64,000 nt of DNA from Bacteroidales bacterium (GTDB taxonomy: Bacteria > Bacteroidota > Bacteroidia > Bacteroidales > UBA7960), in contig PUKZ01000095.1 of the NCBI GenBank assembly GCA_003550725.1, positions 62,001 to 126,000 on the forward strand. The letters run 5' to 3'. The notes beneath the pieces were generated by a model that was not told the origin of the DNA, did no database searches, and saw nothing but the letters and a program-made list of their open reading frames with translations. Position 1 is the first letter of the stretch; every line of letters begins with the position of its first letter. Both the position numbers and the translations under genes were made by a program. Of this stretch, positions 28,187 through 38,092 are shown piece after piece.

Positions 28187-29023
28187 ATGAAAATTGAGGA
28201 AATTATTTCCAATGCATTTTATGAAGATATAAAAGATGGGGATCATACTTCACTGGCCGTTATCGACAAAGGCACCATTGGATTTGCACATCTTGAAGCC
28301 AAGGAAAACGGAATACTGGCCGGCATTAATATAGCTGAAAAAGTTTTTTACACTATCGATTCTGATTTGAATTTTGAAACTTTTAAAAGTGATGGTGATA
28401 AAATAAGTGCAGGGGAGAAAATTTTTAAAATTTCCGGCAATGTTCACTCAATACTCAAATCAGAACGATTAGTGCTAAATTTTATGCAACGCATGAGTGG
28501 CATTGCAACAAAAACTGCAATGTATGTAGGCATGGTAAAAGGAACAGGAGTAAAAATACTTGACACCAGGAAAACTACTCCCAACATGCGCCAATTAGAA
28601 AAAATGGCTGTAAAAATCGGTGGCGGTGAAAATCATAGAATGGGGTTGTATGATATGATCATGATCAAAGACAATCATATAGATTTTGCAGGAAGTATAC
28701 AAAAAGCAATTTTTAAAACCAGGGATTACCTTAAGAAAAACAATCTTGATCTTAAAGTTGAAATAGAGGTTCGCAGTTTATCTGAACTTGAAGAAGTTTT
28801 GCAAGCAGGCAATATTGATATCATTATGCTTGATAATTTCTCTTTAGCTGACCTGCAAGGCGCTGTTAATTTGATCAGCAACAAATACAAAACCGAAGCA
28901 AGCGGTGGAATTACCGAAAAGAACATACGCCAAATTGCGGAAACAGGCGTTGACTTTATTTCAGTCGGTAGTTTAACACATCATATAAAAAGCTTTGACT
29001 TCTCACTAAAAGCAGAATTGTAA
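28187..29023 (+). CDS. nadC: Nicotinate-nucleotide pyrophosphorylase (carboxylating)
   Basis: 278 residues from the ATG at 28187. An in-frame TTG at 28148 would overlap DUF4783 and add non-family residues, so it is rejected as the start. The enzyme converts quinolinate and PRPP to nicotinate mononucleotide. Family segments are the DIKDGDHTS start, VLNFMQRMSGIATKTA, KILDTRKTTPNMRQLEKMAV, GGGENHRMGLYDMIMIKDNH, IDIIMLDNF and a C-terminal ASGGITEKNI with FISVGSLTH. It completes the set with nadB at 3986-5548. Confidence 0.96.
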   Translation: MKIEEIISNAFYEDIKDGDHTSLAVIDKGTIGFAHLEAKENGILAGINIAEKVFYTIDSDLNFETFKSDGDKISAGEKIFKISGNVHSILKSERLVLNFMQRMSGIATKTAMYVGMVKGTGVKILDTRKTTPNMRQLEKMAVKIGGGENHRMGLYDMIMIKDNHIDFAGSIQKAIFKTRDYLKKNNLDLKVEIEVRSLSELEEVLQAGNIDIIMLDNFSLADLQGAVNLISNKYKTEASGGITEKNIRQIAETGVDFISVGSLTHHIKSFDFSLKAEL

Positions 29024-29112
29024 GCATATTTTCTATTCACATTTTATCCAATAAAATTCTTTATTTTTGATAAATATTTTTTTATTCAAAAATACAAGAA
29101 GATATATATTCA

Positions 29113-30912
29113 ATGGTTTTAGATTTTGATATTGCAGTTGTACTATTAGTGCTGGTATTAGCTGTTTGGTTATTTGCCACAGAGAAATTATCAGTAGACA
29201 TTGTGGCATTAATTATTATGGGTGTTTTGATTATTAGCGGTGTAGTTACCCCTCAGGAGGGTGTATCCGGCTTTAGTAATTCGGCAACCATTACGGTTGC
29301 AGCAATGTTTATTTTAAGCGCCGCATTATTCAAATCAGGAGCTGTTGTGGGTATTGGTAACAAAATAGCATCTCTATTCAAATATAACTTTTGGATAGGT
29401 ATAATTGCTGTGATGTTAACCGTTGGTATAATTTCGGCTTCTATTAATAATACACCCGTAGTAGCTATATTTATCCCTATTTTAGTTGGAGCTGCCAGTA
29501 AAAGCAACCATAGCATTTCAAAGATGCTTATGCCTTTATCTTTTGCTTCAATGTTTGGTGGTGTATGTACTTTAATTGGTACATCAACAAACATCCTGGT
29601 AAGCGGCATTGCCTCCGATCATAACATAGAGCCCTTTTCAATGTTTGAGATGAGTAAGTTAGGATTAGTATTTTTTGGTACAGGCTTTTTATATATGATG
29701 CTTATTGGAATTCATTTGATTCCGGATCGAAAATCTAATAAAGGTCTTGTACAAAAATTCGGCCTGGGAGAGTATCTAACCGAGATTATAATTCTTAAAA
29801 AGTCACCTTCTATTAATAAAACTATACAAAACAGCCCCTTGGTTAAAAAACTTGAAATTGATATTTTAGAAGTTAACCGTGCAGGCACACGCTATTATAT
29901 GCCCGGAGCCGATTTTATTCTAAGGGAGGGTGATATATTAAAAGTACGCTGTAACATAGAAAAAATTAAAACACTAAAAGAGAGTCAAAATATAGCTCTA
30001 AAAAGTGATATGAAATTTAAAGATACCGATGTAGAAAGTAAAAAAACAACCCTGGTAGAAGCTGTTATTGCTCCAAACAGCGAATTTGAAGGAAAAACGG
30101 TAAAACAGATGAATTTCAGGCAACGCTTTGGTGCAACAGTTTTAGCCATAAGGCACCGGGGTGAAGTTATGCGTGAAAAAATCGCTAACACTGTCTTAAA
30201 ATCAGGTGATTCTTTATTGATTGAAGTTAACAAAGAAAAGATGGAATACCTGAAACAATTGGAACTACATGGCAGAAATACATTTCTAATAGTAACTGAA
30301 GTAGACTTACCCAAGTTTGATAAAAACAAGATTTTTTTGGTAGTATTCACTATAATTTCAATTATAACCCTTGCAACTCTGAATATCATGCCAATAATGG
30401 TTGCTGCCCTGCTCGGTGTAACATTTTTGATTATCACAGGGTGTATTTCCATGGATGAAGCTTATAAAGCAATAGACTGGAAAGTTATTTTTTTACTTGC
30501 GGGTGCTATAAGTTTAGGCGTTGCAATGTATAATAGTGGTGCGGCTGAATTAATTTCCGGTTTTTTAATTAACATTGTTGGTAAATTAGGCCCTGTAGCT
30601 ATAGTTTCTATATTATATTTGATCACTTCTCTTTTGACTGAGACAATGAGTAACAATGCCAGCGCAGTTTTGCTAGCACCCATAGCTATAGCCGCTTCTG
30701 CTGCCATGGAAGTAGACCCAAGGCCATTCCTGATGGCTATAACTTTTGCCGCTTCATCAAGCTTTATGACACCTATCGGGTATCAAACAAATACTATGAT
30801 ATATGGCGCGGGAAATTATAAATTTAAAGACTTTTTAAAAGTAGGCGGCCCACTTAACCTTATATTCTGGATAATAGCAACAATATTTATTCCTGTTTTT
30901 TTCCCATTTTAA
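29113..30912 (+). CDS. SLC13/DASS-type permease with two TrkA-C (RCK-C) domains
   Basis: 599 residues. About 11 membrane helices are split by a cytoplasmic insert (~205-395) that holds two TrkA-C domains (EIDILEVNRAGTRYYMPGAD and VIAPNSEFEGKTVKQM starts). Both halves carry the paired transporter motifs: GTSTNILVSGIASDH with INNTPVVAIF in the first half, and LTETMSNNASAVLLAPIAIA with TPIGYQTNTMIYG in the second. Substrates of such insert-bearing members include sulfate, other anions and possibly dicarboxylates, and cannot be decided here. The gene is followed after 11 bp by the MscS gene, suggesting linked ion and osmotic control. Confidence 0.9.
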   Translation: MVLDFDIAVVLLVLVLAVWLFATEKLSVDIVALIIMGVLIISGVVTPQEGVSGFSNSATITVAAMFILSAALFKSGAVVGIGNKIASLFKYNFWIGIIAVMLTVGIISASINNTPVVAIFIPILVGAASKSNHSISKMLMPLSFASMFGGVCTLIGTSTNILVSGIASDHNIEPFSMFEMSKLGLVFFGTGFLYMMLIGIHLIPDRKSNKGLVQKFGLGEYLTEIIILKKSPSINKTIQNSPLVKKLEIDILEVNRAGTRYYMPGADFILREGDILKVRCNIEKIKTLKESQNIALKSDMKFKDTDVESKKTTLVEAVIAPNSEFEGKTVKQMNFRQRFGATVLAIRHRGEVMREKIANTVLKSGDSLLIEVNKEKMEYLKQLELHGRNTFLIVTEVDLPKFDKNKIFLVVFTIISIITLATLNIMPIMVAALLGVTFLIITGCISMDEAYKAIDWKVIFLLAGAISLGVAMYNSGAAELISGFLINIVGKLGPVAIVSILYLITSLLTETMSNNASAVLLAPIAIAASAAMEVDPRPFLMAITFAASSSFMTPIGYQTNTMIYGAGNYKFKDFLKVGGPLNLIFWIIATIFIPVFFPF

Positions 30913-30923
30913 CTCAATGCAAT

Positions 30924-31853
30924 ATGGAAAGATTAAAACTAATAATAGAATTTATCAAAGATATCATCGAATACCCTTTATTTAAATTAGGTGATTCGGC
31001 GATAACTTTATCACTATTATTCTTCCTGGTAATTTCAATTACCCTGCTTGTCTATTTATCAGGCAGAATCAAAAATCTCTTGCAAAACCGTCTACTAAGC
31101 CAAAAAAACCTTGATATTGGCGTAAGACAAGCATTCAGTACAATAGTAAAATATGTAATTGTAGTAATTGGTTTAATAATAATTATTCAAACCGCAGGTA
31201 TTGACCTTAGCTTTCTTGCAATTTTGATAGGGGCTTTTGGTGTAGGTGTTGGTTTTGGCTTGCAGGCTATCACCAATAATTTCGTAAGTGGTATAGTTAT
31301 TCTGTTTGAAAGGCCTATAAAAGTAGGTGACCGTATAGAAGTCACAAACCTGTCTGGAAAAACTGTTAACGGCGATGTTATTGATATTTCATCAAGGGCA
31401 ACAAAAATACTCACTAACGATAATATTGCTATCATAGTGCCCAACTCCGACCTGATTACTTCAACAGTAATTAACTGGAGTTATAACGACAGAAGAGTTA
31501 GGTTTAATTACCAGATACCTATTCATTATAAAGAAAATCCCGAAACAGTAAAAAAACTGCTCCTGGAAGTAGCCAAAGAAAATGAGGGGGTCTTGAAACA
31601 TCCGCCGCCCGATATTCTCTTTAGTAATTTTGAAGATAACCGCTTGATATTTATACTCCGGGTTTGGACAACAAAATATATTCAAAAACCGGGGGTTCTG
31701 AAAAGTCAATTGTATTATGCCGCGTTTAAAAAATTGAGAGATAATAATATTGAAATTCCATTCCCACAAAGAGATTTGCATTTGCGAAGCGGTTTTGAAG
31801 ATTTGATGAAAAATTATGACTCAGCTAATGAGCCTTTAACTGGCAAAAAATAA
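30924..31853 (+). CDS. Small-conductance mechanosensitive channel (MscS family)
   Basis: 309 residues. Three N-terminal hydrophobic segments (~20-45, 72-92, 96-118) end in the glycine/alanine-rich pore helix (LIGAFGVGVGFGLQAITNNF). The conserved beta domain follows (ILFERPIKVGDRIEV, VPNSDLITSTVINWS) and then the C-terminal alpha/beta cage with LRVWTTKYI and EIPFPQRDLHLR. It releases solutes on hypo-osmotic shock. Probably cotranscribed with the upstream SLC13 permease. Confidence 0.94.
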   Translation: MERLKLIIEFIKDIIEYPLFKLGDSAITLSLLFFLVISITLLVYLSGRIKNLLQNRLLSQKNLDIGVRQAFSTIVKYVIVVIGLIIIIQTAGIDLSFLAILIGAFGVGVGFGLQAITNNFVSGIVILFERPIKVGDRIEVTNLSGKTVNGDVIDISSRATKILTNDNIAIIVPNSDLITSTVINWSYNDRRVRFNYQIPIHYKENPETVKKLLLEVAKENEGVLKHPPPDILFSNFEDNRLIFILRVWTTKYIQKPGVLKSQLYYAAFKKLRDNNIEIPFPQRDLHLRSGFEDLMKNYDSANEPLTGKK

Positions 31854-31863
31854 AATTTTATCA

Positions 31864-33177
31864 CTATACTTTATACTGTTCTGATATTTCACTGAATAAT
31901 TTCACCATCTTTTCGGTAAGTTTTTTGCGCGAGTAAATATCAGTGTTTTTATTTGCAACCTCCAATGATTTATTTTCAAATTCATCAAATTTTTCTATCA
32001 AATAATTTTTTATTTCATCAATATCATCAAAATCAAAGGCTTTTCCGCTTGCAGTTTGATATAAGATCCGTGCAGCATCACCGTCTTTATTGCCAATGCA
32101 TAAGATAGGCCTTTGCAGGGCAAGGTATTCATATATTTTACCTGTAACAATACCTCTAATATTTTGAGTATTGTTTAGCGGCAGTAGTAATAAAGCCGAC
32201 CGGGAAGCTTCAGCCAGCGCTTTATCATGTGGGAGATATTTATGATTTTCAACATACTTGGATAGTGAATATTTCTCCAACTCATCAAAAACAATATAAT
32301 CTGTCTTTCCAATAAACCTGATTTTAAGTTTATTTTTGAATCCGGGAACTTCCTCAATTACTTCTTTTATAGCTCTCCACAAGACAGAAGGATTCCTGTC
32401 TTTGTTCATACTTCCTGCATGGGTTATTGAAAAAAAGTCATATAAAAACCCCGAACATGGCTTAAAATCATCAGGATCATAGCCATTCGTAATTACATGC
32501 ACCTCTTTTTCGGTAATGCTTTCCAGCCCTTTAGCACAATTATTTCCCACTGTCGTTATACAATCAGCTTTTTCAAGAACTTCTTTTTCAAGCTTCTTAT
32601 GCTTTTTTTCAGCTCTTCGGCCCAGATGTAAGTGTTGAAAAAAGTCAATCTCTGTCCAGGGGTCACGAAAATCAGCCAACCAAGGTATATTGAATTTTTC
32701 TCTCAAACCCTTCGCAATAAGATGCATGCTGTGTGGCGGACCTGAAGAAACAATCAGGTCAACAGGGTTTTTTTTCAACAATCTGCTCAAAAAACTAATC
32801 GAAGGCCTAATCCAAAACACTCTTGCATCAGGTATAAACAAGTTACCACGAAACCACCTGGCAATCTTTTCGAACAAATTATTAGCCGGTGCTTCATCTA
32901 AAAATCCGGGCTGCACTTTTTCAGATAATTTTTTACCGGTAAAAAATTTATAAAGCCTGTATGGCTCCCAGATAGGGCGTTTTACAACAACGATATCTTC
33001 ATGCTTTATATCTTTAAACAGTGATTTGTCTTCAACCGGATATTCCGGATTTGAAGGCGTATAAATTATAGGCAACCACCCATGTTTTGGCAGATATTTT
33101 GAAAACTTAAGCCAACGTTGCACTCCGGCACCACCACTTGGCGGCCAGTAATATGTTATAATCAAAACCTTTTTCAC
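31864..33177 (-). CDS. Glycosyltransferase family 4-like protein
   Basis: 437 residues with a GT-B fold. The N-terminal Rossmann domain (KKVLIITYYWPPSGGAGVQR) carries the glycine loop typical of nucleotide-sugar dependent GT4 enzymes. The acceptor-side motif SSGPPHSMHLIAKGL and ADFRDPWTE follow. The C-terminal donor domain has a DRNPSVLW segment and GIVTGKIYEYLALQRPILCI, where the usual Glu contacts the donor. No sugar specificity can be read. It follows the YfhO gene by 57 bp, consistent with cell-surface glycan work. Confidence 0.88.
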   Translation of the reverse strand: MKKVLIITYYWPPSGGAGVQRWLKFSKYLPKHGWLPIIYTPSNPEYPVEDKSLFKDIKHEDIVVVKRPIWEPYRLYKFFTGKKLSEKVQPGFLDEAPANNLFEKIARWFRGNLFIPDARVFWIRPSISFLSRLLKKNPVDLIVSSGPPHSMHLIAKGLREKFNIPWLADFRDPWTEIDFFQHLHLGRRAEKKHKKLEKEVLEKADCITTVGNNCAKGLESITEKEVHVITNGYDPDDFKPCSGFLYDFFSITHAGSMNKDRNPSVLWRAIKEVIEEVPGFKNKLKIRFIGKTDYIVFDELEKYSLSKYVENHKYLPHDKALAEASRSALLLLPLNNTQNIRGIVTGKIYEYLALQRPILCIGNKDGDAARILYQTASGKAFDFDDIDEIKNYLIEKFDEFENKSLEVANKNTDIYSRKKLTEKMVKLFSEISEQYKV

Positions 33178-33234
33178 TACTGGTAAAGTAAAATTATATC
33201 ATTACTGATAAAAACATAGCTGACGATACTGCGA

Positions 33235-35694
33235 TTATTTACCTTTAGTTTTTAAAACTTTGTAACCAAAGATCCCTGCATAACAAATAATCATCAACAC
33301 AATCAATACACTGAAAGCCAATGCAATACGCTCACCCTGGTAATAAGATTCCGGTTTAAACCGGAATTCTATTTCATTTTCGCCAGGTGGTAATACCATG
33401 GCCCTGAGCACATAATTTGCCCTGAAATGTGGTACAGGTTCTCCATTAATATAGCTTTCCCAGCCATCGGGGTAAAATATTTCTGAAAAGACAGCAAGTT
33501 GTTCTTTGTCAGAACTATAATTATATATTAGCTTGTTTGGTTGATAACGCTTAAGTTCAATATTTGCTGCGCTATCTCTTTCAAAGGACTTCCCTTCAAT
33601 ATGCTCAGAAAATCGTTTATCAATTATAGCTTTTTGTGCCGGGTCAAAATCATTAAGAGCAAGTATCTCTTCATCAGCATTTTCTACAATATCATAATCC
33701 TTTACAAACCATGCATTGTTCAAAGCCTGCGGGTTCAATTGCGCCAGTGGTTGTTGATCTTCACCGCGCACAATATAATAGCGGGTATTCAGCATGTTAA
33801 AAACATCCCGGTTGCCCTCAGTTAGATGAAAATCAATAAGCTCCTGGTAGCGCTGTAATTTAGCTCCATGATAACCGCCTATTGAAAAATGAAAGTATGA
33901 TGTTTGGCTTTCATTAAAAGCATCAACAGTAGTATTAAAAACCCTAAAGTTGGTATCGGGGTCCTCCAGTATTTGCTTATTGGCACGTGTTGGTTCAATA
34001 GGATTTTCAACCATTTGTTTTGGTTTGAAGTCATCATTGTTTAAATAACGGCGATTAACAGCCCACATATCTATAAGAATAAGCAAAGCAATGATAGCAA
34101 TAAAAAGCGGCCTGCCAATTTTTTTTCTTGAAAATGCTAAGATTACAATTATTGCAAGAATCATAAAAGCCAGACTTCTTATTGCATCAGACCTGAAAAT
34201 AGCTACTCTGACGCTTTCAAGATTGCTAACAAACAAATCTAACTGTGCAGCAGCTTGTGGATCAGCCTGTGATTGTGAGGCAATCATTTCGGCTTCATTC
34301 TGGCTAATAAAACTGAAAAACATTTGTGGCATTATATAGAACAAAAATGTTAAACCTGCTGTAAATCCCACGGCCATTAGAAATTTGCGATCTTTTATAT
34401 TTATCACGCCGGGGTCTTCAATTATCTTTTGAAAACCTTTAAAAGCAATAAAAGGGATGCAAAGCCCGGCAATTACAAGTGTCATTGAAACAGCCCTGAA
34501 CTTATCATACCATGGCACATAATCTATAAAAAATTCTGTAAGGGGTATAAAATTCTTTCCCCATGACAGAAGTACAGATAATATGGCAGCAATCAACAAC
34601 GACCATTTTAAAGAACCTTTAAATAGATACAACCCCATAGCAAAAAGCACTATAACAATAGCACCAACATAAACAGGCCCCGATGTAAAAGGTTGATCTC
34701 CCCAGTAATGATTTTGTTGTGCAATACTTTGGCGAAACCTCGGATCAGCTTCTTCCAATGCACTTTGATTTTCGCTCAAAGCCCCGGTAGCGCCCCCTTT
34801 AACATTGGGAATCATCAAAGTAAATGTTTCGCCAATACCATAACTCCATCTGGTAATATAATCTTTAGAAAGTCCATCTGATACTTCCCTTTCGCCAATT
34901 GTCAGCTCAGTACCACCGCGCATAGTATGTGGCGCATAAGAATATGTTGACCAAATATTACCGATATTCACACCGATAGCCAAAATCAATCCTACCATCA
35001 AATAACCAAATGGTTTTAAAAACAGGTTAATTTTTTTATCACGAACAGCTTCATACAGCATAAACAGCCCATAAATAGCCACGATAATAAGAAGATAATA
35101 TGTCATCTGATAGTGGTTTGCATAAAGCTGAAGAGCCATAAATATCGTAAATAACAAACCACCTGCCAGATAATTGCCCCTGAAAGTATAAATGATAGAA
35201 CCCAACACCGGTGCCATATAGGCAATAGCCACAGCTTTCGAATTATGACCGGCTTCTATTATGATAAAGTTATATGAAGCAAATGCAAATGCAATTGCTC
35301 CGGCTATAGCTACCCATGGATTGATGCGCATAAGCAACAGCAAAATAAAAAATCCGGCAAAATAAAGAAATATCATATCTGCCGGCCTCGGCAGCCAAAG
35401 CGTCATTAAATCATGTAAAAAACCCGAAATATTTGAAGCATATACCACCGAAATTTGAAAAGCGGGCATACCACCAAACATTGAATTTGTCCAAAGAGGC
35501 TCTTCACCGGCATCATCACGAAAATCACGTATCTCTTTAGCCATGCCCTCAAAGTTCACAATATCAGGTTGCAACAACCTCTCTCCTTCTAATACAGGGC
35601 TTACATATATCAAAGTAAGTAATACAAATATCAATATGGCAATAGGATAAGGCAGCCATTTCTTAATATTTCCTTTAGCGTGAATCTTTTCCAT
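33235..35694 (-). CDS. YfhO family multi-spanning membrane protein
   Basis: 819 residues with at least 12 membrane helices in the first ~570 residues, followed by a soluble beta-rich C-terminal part (~580-780) and one last helix (~785-808). The large periplasmic loops carry family segments (EPLWTNSMFGGMPAFQIS, WSTYSYAPHTMRGG, IGGYHGAKLQRYQELIDFH). YfhO-type proteins resemble GT-C glycosyltransferases that modify teichoic acid or lipopolysaccharide. The role in Bacteroidota is inferred, not shown. Its start overlaps the DUF4834 gene by 20 bases. Confidence 0.88.
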   Translation of the reverse strand: MEKIHAKGNIKKWLPYPIAILIFVLLTLIYVSPVLEGERLLQPDIVNFEGMAKEIRDFRDDAGEEPLWTNSMFGGMPAFQISVVYASNISGFLHDLMTLWLPRPADMIFLYFAGFFILLLLMRINPWVAIAGAIAFAFASYNFIIIEAGHNSKAVAIAYMAPVLGSIIYTFRGNYLAGGLLFTIFMALQLYANHYQMTYYLLIIVAIYGLFMLYEAVRDKKINLFLKPFGYLMVGLILAIGVNIGNIWSTYSYAPHTMRGGTELTIGEREVSDGLSKDYITRWSYGIGETFTLMIPNVKGGATGALSENQSALEEADPRFRQSIAQQNHYWGDQPFTSGPVYVGAIVIVLFAMGLYLFKGSLKWSLLIAAILSVLLSWGKNFIPLTEFFIDYVPWYDKFRAVSMTLVIAGLCIPFIAFKGFQKIIEDPGVINIKDRKFLMAVGFTAGLTFLFYIMPQMFFSFISQNEAEMIASQSQADPQAAAQLDLFVSNLESVRVAIFRSDAIRSLAFMILAIIVILAFSRKKIGRPLFIAIIALLILIDMWAVNRRYLNNDDFKPKQMVENPIEPTRANKQILEDPDTNFRVFNTTVDAFNESQTSYFHFSIGGYHGAKLQRYQELIDFHLTEGNRDVFNMLNTRYYIVRGEDQQPLAQLNPQALNNAWFVKDYDIVENADEEILALNDFDPAQKAIIDKRFSEHIEGKSFERDSAANIELKRYQPNKLIYNYSSDKEQLAVFSEIFYPDGWESYINGEPVPHFRANYVLRAMVLPPGENEIEFRFKPESYYQGERIALAFSVLIVLMIICYAGIFGYKVLKTKGK

Positions 35695-35980
35695 TCTTTT
35701 TCTTTTTTGAAGTGTTTTTATCTTTTATCTCTTTAAAATCAACATATTCACCAATTTCATCAGAAGATTTTTGCTTTCCTTGTTTATAAGAGATACGTGT
35801 ATCGCCTTCCTTCTGCCTTCTTCCATGCCTGGACCCCCCGAATGTAGAACCCTGCCCATAATACTTTTTTCTTTGCCTTTCAATAAATTTCTTTAAAAGC
35901 CATGGCATTATATACATAGTAACAACTCTAAAAACAAGGTATATCAATATAAATACTGCTATTATTCTGAGTAATGTCAT
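35675..35980 (-). CDS. DUF4834 family small membrane protein
   Basis: 101 residues from the ATG at 35980; a TTG at 36013 would extend it by 11 residues but is less likely. One membrane helix (LLRIIAVFILIYLVFRVVTM) is followed by a strongly basic tail (KKFIERQRKKYYGQ). Matches DUF4834, a Bacteroidota family of unknown function found beside YfhO genes. The 20-base overlap with the YfhO start indicates coupled translation. Confidence 0.78.
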   Translation of the reverse strand: MTLLRIIAVFILIYLVFRVVTMYIMPWLLKKFIERQRKKYYGQGSTFGGSRHGRRQKEGDTRISYKQGKQKSSDEIGEYVDFKEIKDKNTSKKKKNGKDSR

Positions 35981-36143
35981 AAAAAAGTAATTTATCCTAA
36001 AGAAGTAAATCAAATAAATATTAAAAATAAAAATAATATTTCAGATTAAAACCATTATAAACTTTTTGTATTATTTTTTTATGTTGCATTTTAATAATGG
36101 ATTGCCTGTTAATATTACAGAAACAGGATTGAAAAAAACACAC

Positions 36144-36177
36144 AAAAAGCCGTTATATTAAAAACATAACGGCTTTT
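36144..36177 (-). terminator. Terminator of rpmH
   Basis: AAAAGCCGTTAT (36145-36156) and ATAACGGCTTTT (36166-36177) form a 12-bp stem with a 9-base loop. On the minus strand the stem is followed by TTTTTGTGTG. It lies 24 bases past the rpmH stop. Confidence 0.82.
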
Positions 36178-36200
36178 CAAATCAAAAGTGTATTAAATTA

Positions 36201-36356
36201 TTACTTATAAGTTTTTTCGCTTGAAACTGAAAGATTTTTCCTGCCCTTAGCTCTCCTGGCTGCCAGCATTTTTCTTCCACTGGCTGTTTTAGATCTTTTC
36301 CTAAATCCATGTGCGCTTCTTCTGCTTTTCCGGGATGGTTGATAAGTCCTTTTCAT
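36201..36356 (-). CDS. rpmH: 50S ribosomal protein L34
   Basis: 51 residues, too short for a 60-codon cutoff. Read on the minus strand from ATG at 36356 to TAA at 36201, it begins [18 protein letters not shown] and continues with [20 protein letters not shown], the standard L34 sequence, with a short extra tail (SVSSEKTYK). It is a highly basic structural protein of the large subunit. It has its own promoter (36464-36493) and terminator. In many bacteria rpmH directly precedes rnpA; here rnpA-yidD lies about 15 kb away. Confidence 0.97.
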   Translation of the reverse strand: MKRTYQPSRKSRRSAHGFRKRSKTASGRKMLAARRAKGRKNLSVSSEKTYK

Positions 36357-36685
36357 TTCTCTATTAATTTTATTTCAGTAATTATATCCTTATTGAAATA
36401 TTTGGTTTAAATATTTGTTATTAAATTTTTAATGCAAATTTTTTCCATTTATAAAAAGAATTGCAAATATAGACTTTTTTTTAAAAAAACCAATGAGAAA
36501 AAAATCTATTGCCATATTTTATTTTTTAATTTTATTACGTTAAATATCTTTAGAATCCAATAAAAAAATACTTTAGCCTGCTTAATATCTCTTAAATTTA
36601 TATATTGAAGTTTAGCAAATATCAATAATCCGTTATATTCATTATTCATATAAAAATTTCAGGTCTCTTTCATTCAACGAATATC
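36357..36685. other. Intergenic region upstream of rpmH, 329 bp
   Basis: Holds the rpmH promoter and otherwise only AT-rich sequence. No gene or strong hairpin is seen. Confidence 0.5.
36464..36493 (-). promoter_or_regulatory. Promoter of rpmH
   Basis: On the minus strand TTG (complement of 36491-36493), a 19-base spacer, then TATATTTG (complement of 36464-36471). This gives a leader of about 100 bases, long enough to host translational control, though none is visible. Confidence 0.62.
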
Positions 36686-38092
36686 TTATTCTACAAATTT
36701 TTTATAATGTTCATATAAGTCATAAATTGTTTTCACATATTTAACCGGTTCTAATCCGGTGGCATAACCAAAATTAACTATTTCGAGGTTATAATAATCA
36801 GGATTGGATTTTTTTAGCATAAAGCGCTCTACATTATCTTCCCATACATTAGGGTCGGCATCAAAAGCTTTTGCTAACCTGCGGGCATCTTGCACATGCC
36901 CATGACCGACATTGTATGACGCTATAACGAACTTCTGATGTTCCTTTTCATCATCGATATATTGTTCCCAATAATTATCAAGCCAAAGTAAAAAGTTTAT
37001 TCCTGCTTTAATGTTTTGTTCAGGATCATAGGGGTCTTTCGCTCCAAATTCTCTGGCTGTAGCGGGCATTAGTTGCATAAGGCCACTGGCACCGGCCCAT
37101 GACCGGGCAAATGGTTTAAACTGCGATTCACGATATGTCAATGCTGCAAGCATACGCCAGTCCCATTCAAGTTTTTCTGCCCCCTCCCGCAACAAATCAT
37201 CATAAGGTGAAATAGCATCACCTGTAATAGGAAAGTAATCACTGGCATAACGCGAGCGAAAAGCACGGCGATTTTCGTAATATTTGTTGTAAATAACATA
37301 ATAATCAACATCTCTTTGAGCTTTCGCAAGCCATTCATTGACAGCCTCAAGCAACAAGGGTGAAGACTGGCGAACCGCCCATGCAGTTTGCTGGGGTAAA
37401 CTTATAGGCATTTCAATATCAATGTCACGAAAATAGGCAGAATGTATTCGTGCAATATTTTCATCAGATACGGTAAGATCTATAGAATCTTCTGCCACTA
37501 GGTTTATAAGTTTTTCAGTAGTAACATCCGGAGGCATCTCAACAATATCTATGGTTTCACCTATCTCTTGCGACAAATTTTTAAGACGATTTACATAAGC
37601 AGAACCCCGGCGCACATGCACTGTTTGGCCTACCAATTCAATAGGGCTACGTATTAACTGGCTTTCAATCTGATGCAATTTCATCTGATGCCAGTTTTCA
37701 GGTTTACGCTGCACCAAAACCTGGCGGGTAATATTCATAGGTTTAGTAAATGCAACTCGCTGCCGACGTTCCGCAGTTACAGTTAAACCATAAGCTATCA
37801 TATCACCTTCACCCCTATTTAGCATCCCTATCATCTCATCAAAATCTTTGGCAAGCTTAATCTCTACCTGCAAATCCATGTATTCACCAAGCATTTGCAG
37901 TAATTCATATTCATAGCCCATAGGTTCTCCATGATAAATAAAATATGAAATCGGGCTATAGCTTGTAATTGCTATTAAACTGCCCCTCTCCTTGATATCA
38001 GGCAAATCAACAGGCTCTTCATCAGGCTCACAAGAGCATGAAAATAATATGAGAATCAAAAAAATAAAGAAATTTTTGTAATGATAACGCAT
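36686..38092 (-). CDS. mltF: MltF-like membrane-bound lytic murein transglycosylase (lipoprotein)
   Basis: 468 residues. A lipoprotein leader ends in LFSC (Cys19). Residues ~35-270 form an SBP_bac_3-type solute-binding domain (RGSLIAITSYSPISYFIYHG, NRGEGDMIAYGLTVTAERR). The C-terminal SLT domain (~305-430) contains catalytic Glu322 in ALTYRESQF, then WAGASGLMQLMPATAREFG and VIASYNVGHGHVQDARR. It cleaves peptidoglycan glycan strands to anhydromuropeptides. The two-domain order and length match MltF. Stands alone, with intergenic gaps of about 300 bp on both sides. Confidence 0.93.
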   Translation of the reverse strand: MRYHYKNFFIFLILILFSCSCEPDEEPVDLPDIKERGSLIAITSYSPISYFIYHGEPMGYEYELLQMLGEYMDLQVEIKLAKDFDEMIGMLNRGEGDMIAYGLTVTAERRQRVAFTKPMNITRQVLVQRKPENWHQMKLHQIESQLIRSPIELVGQTVHVRRGSAYVNRLKNLSQEIGETIDIVEMPPDVTTEKLINLVAEDSIDLTVSDENIARIHSAYFRDIDIEMPISLPQQTAWAVRQSSPLLLEAVNEWLAKAQRDVDYYVIYNKYYENRRAFRSRYASDYFPITGDAISPYDDLLREGAEKLEWDWRMLAALTYRESQFKPFARSWAGASGLMQLMPATAREFGAKDPYDPEQNIKAGINFLLWLDNYWEQYIDDEKEHQKFVIASYNVGHGHVQDARRLAKAFDADPNVWEDNVERFMLKKSNPDYYNLEIVNFGYATGLEPVKYVKTIYDLYEHYKKFVE

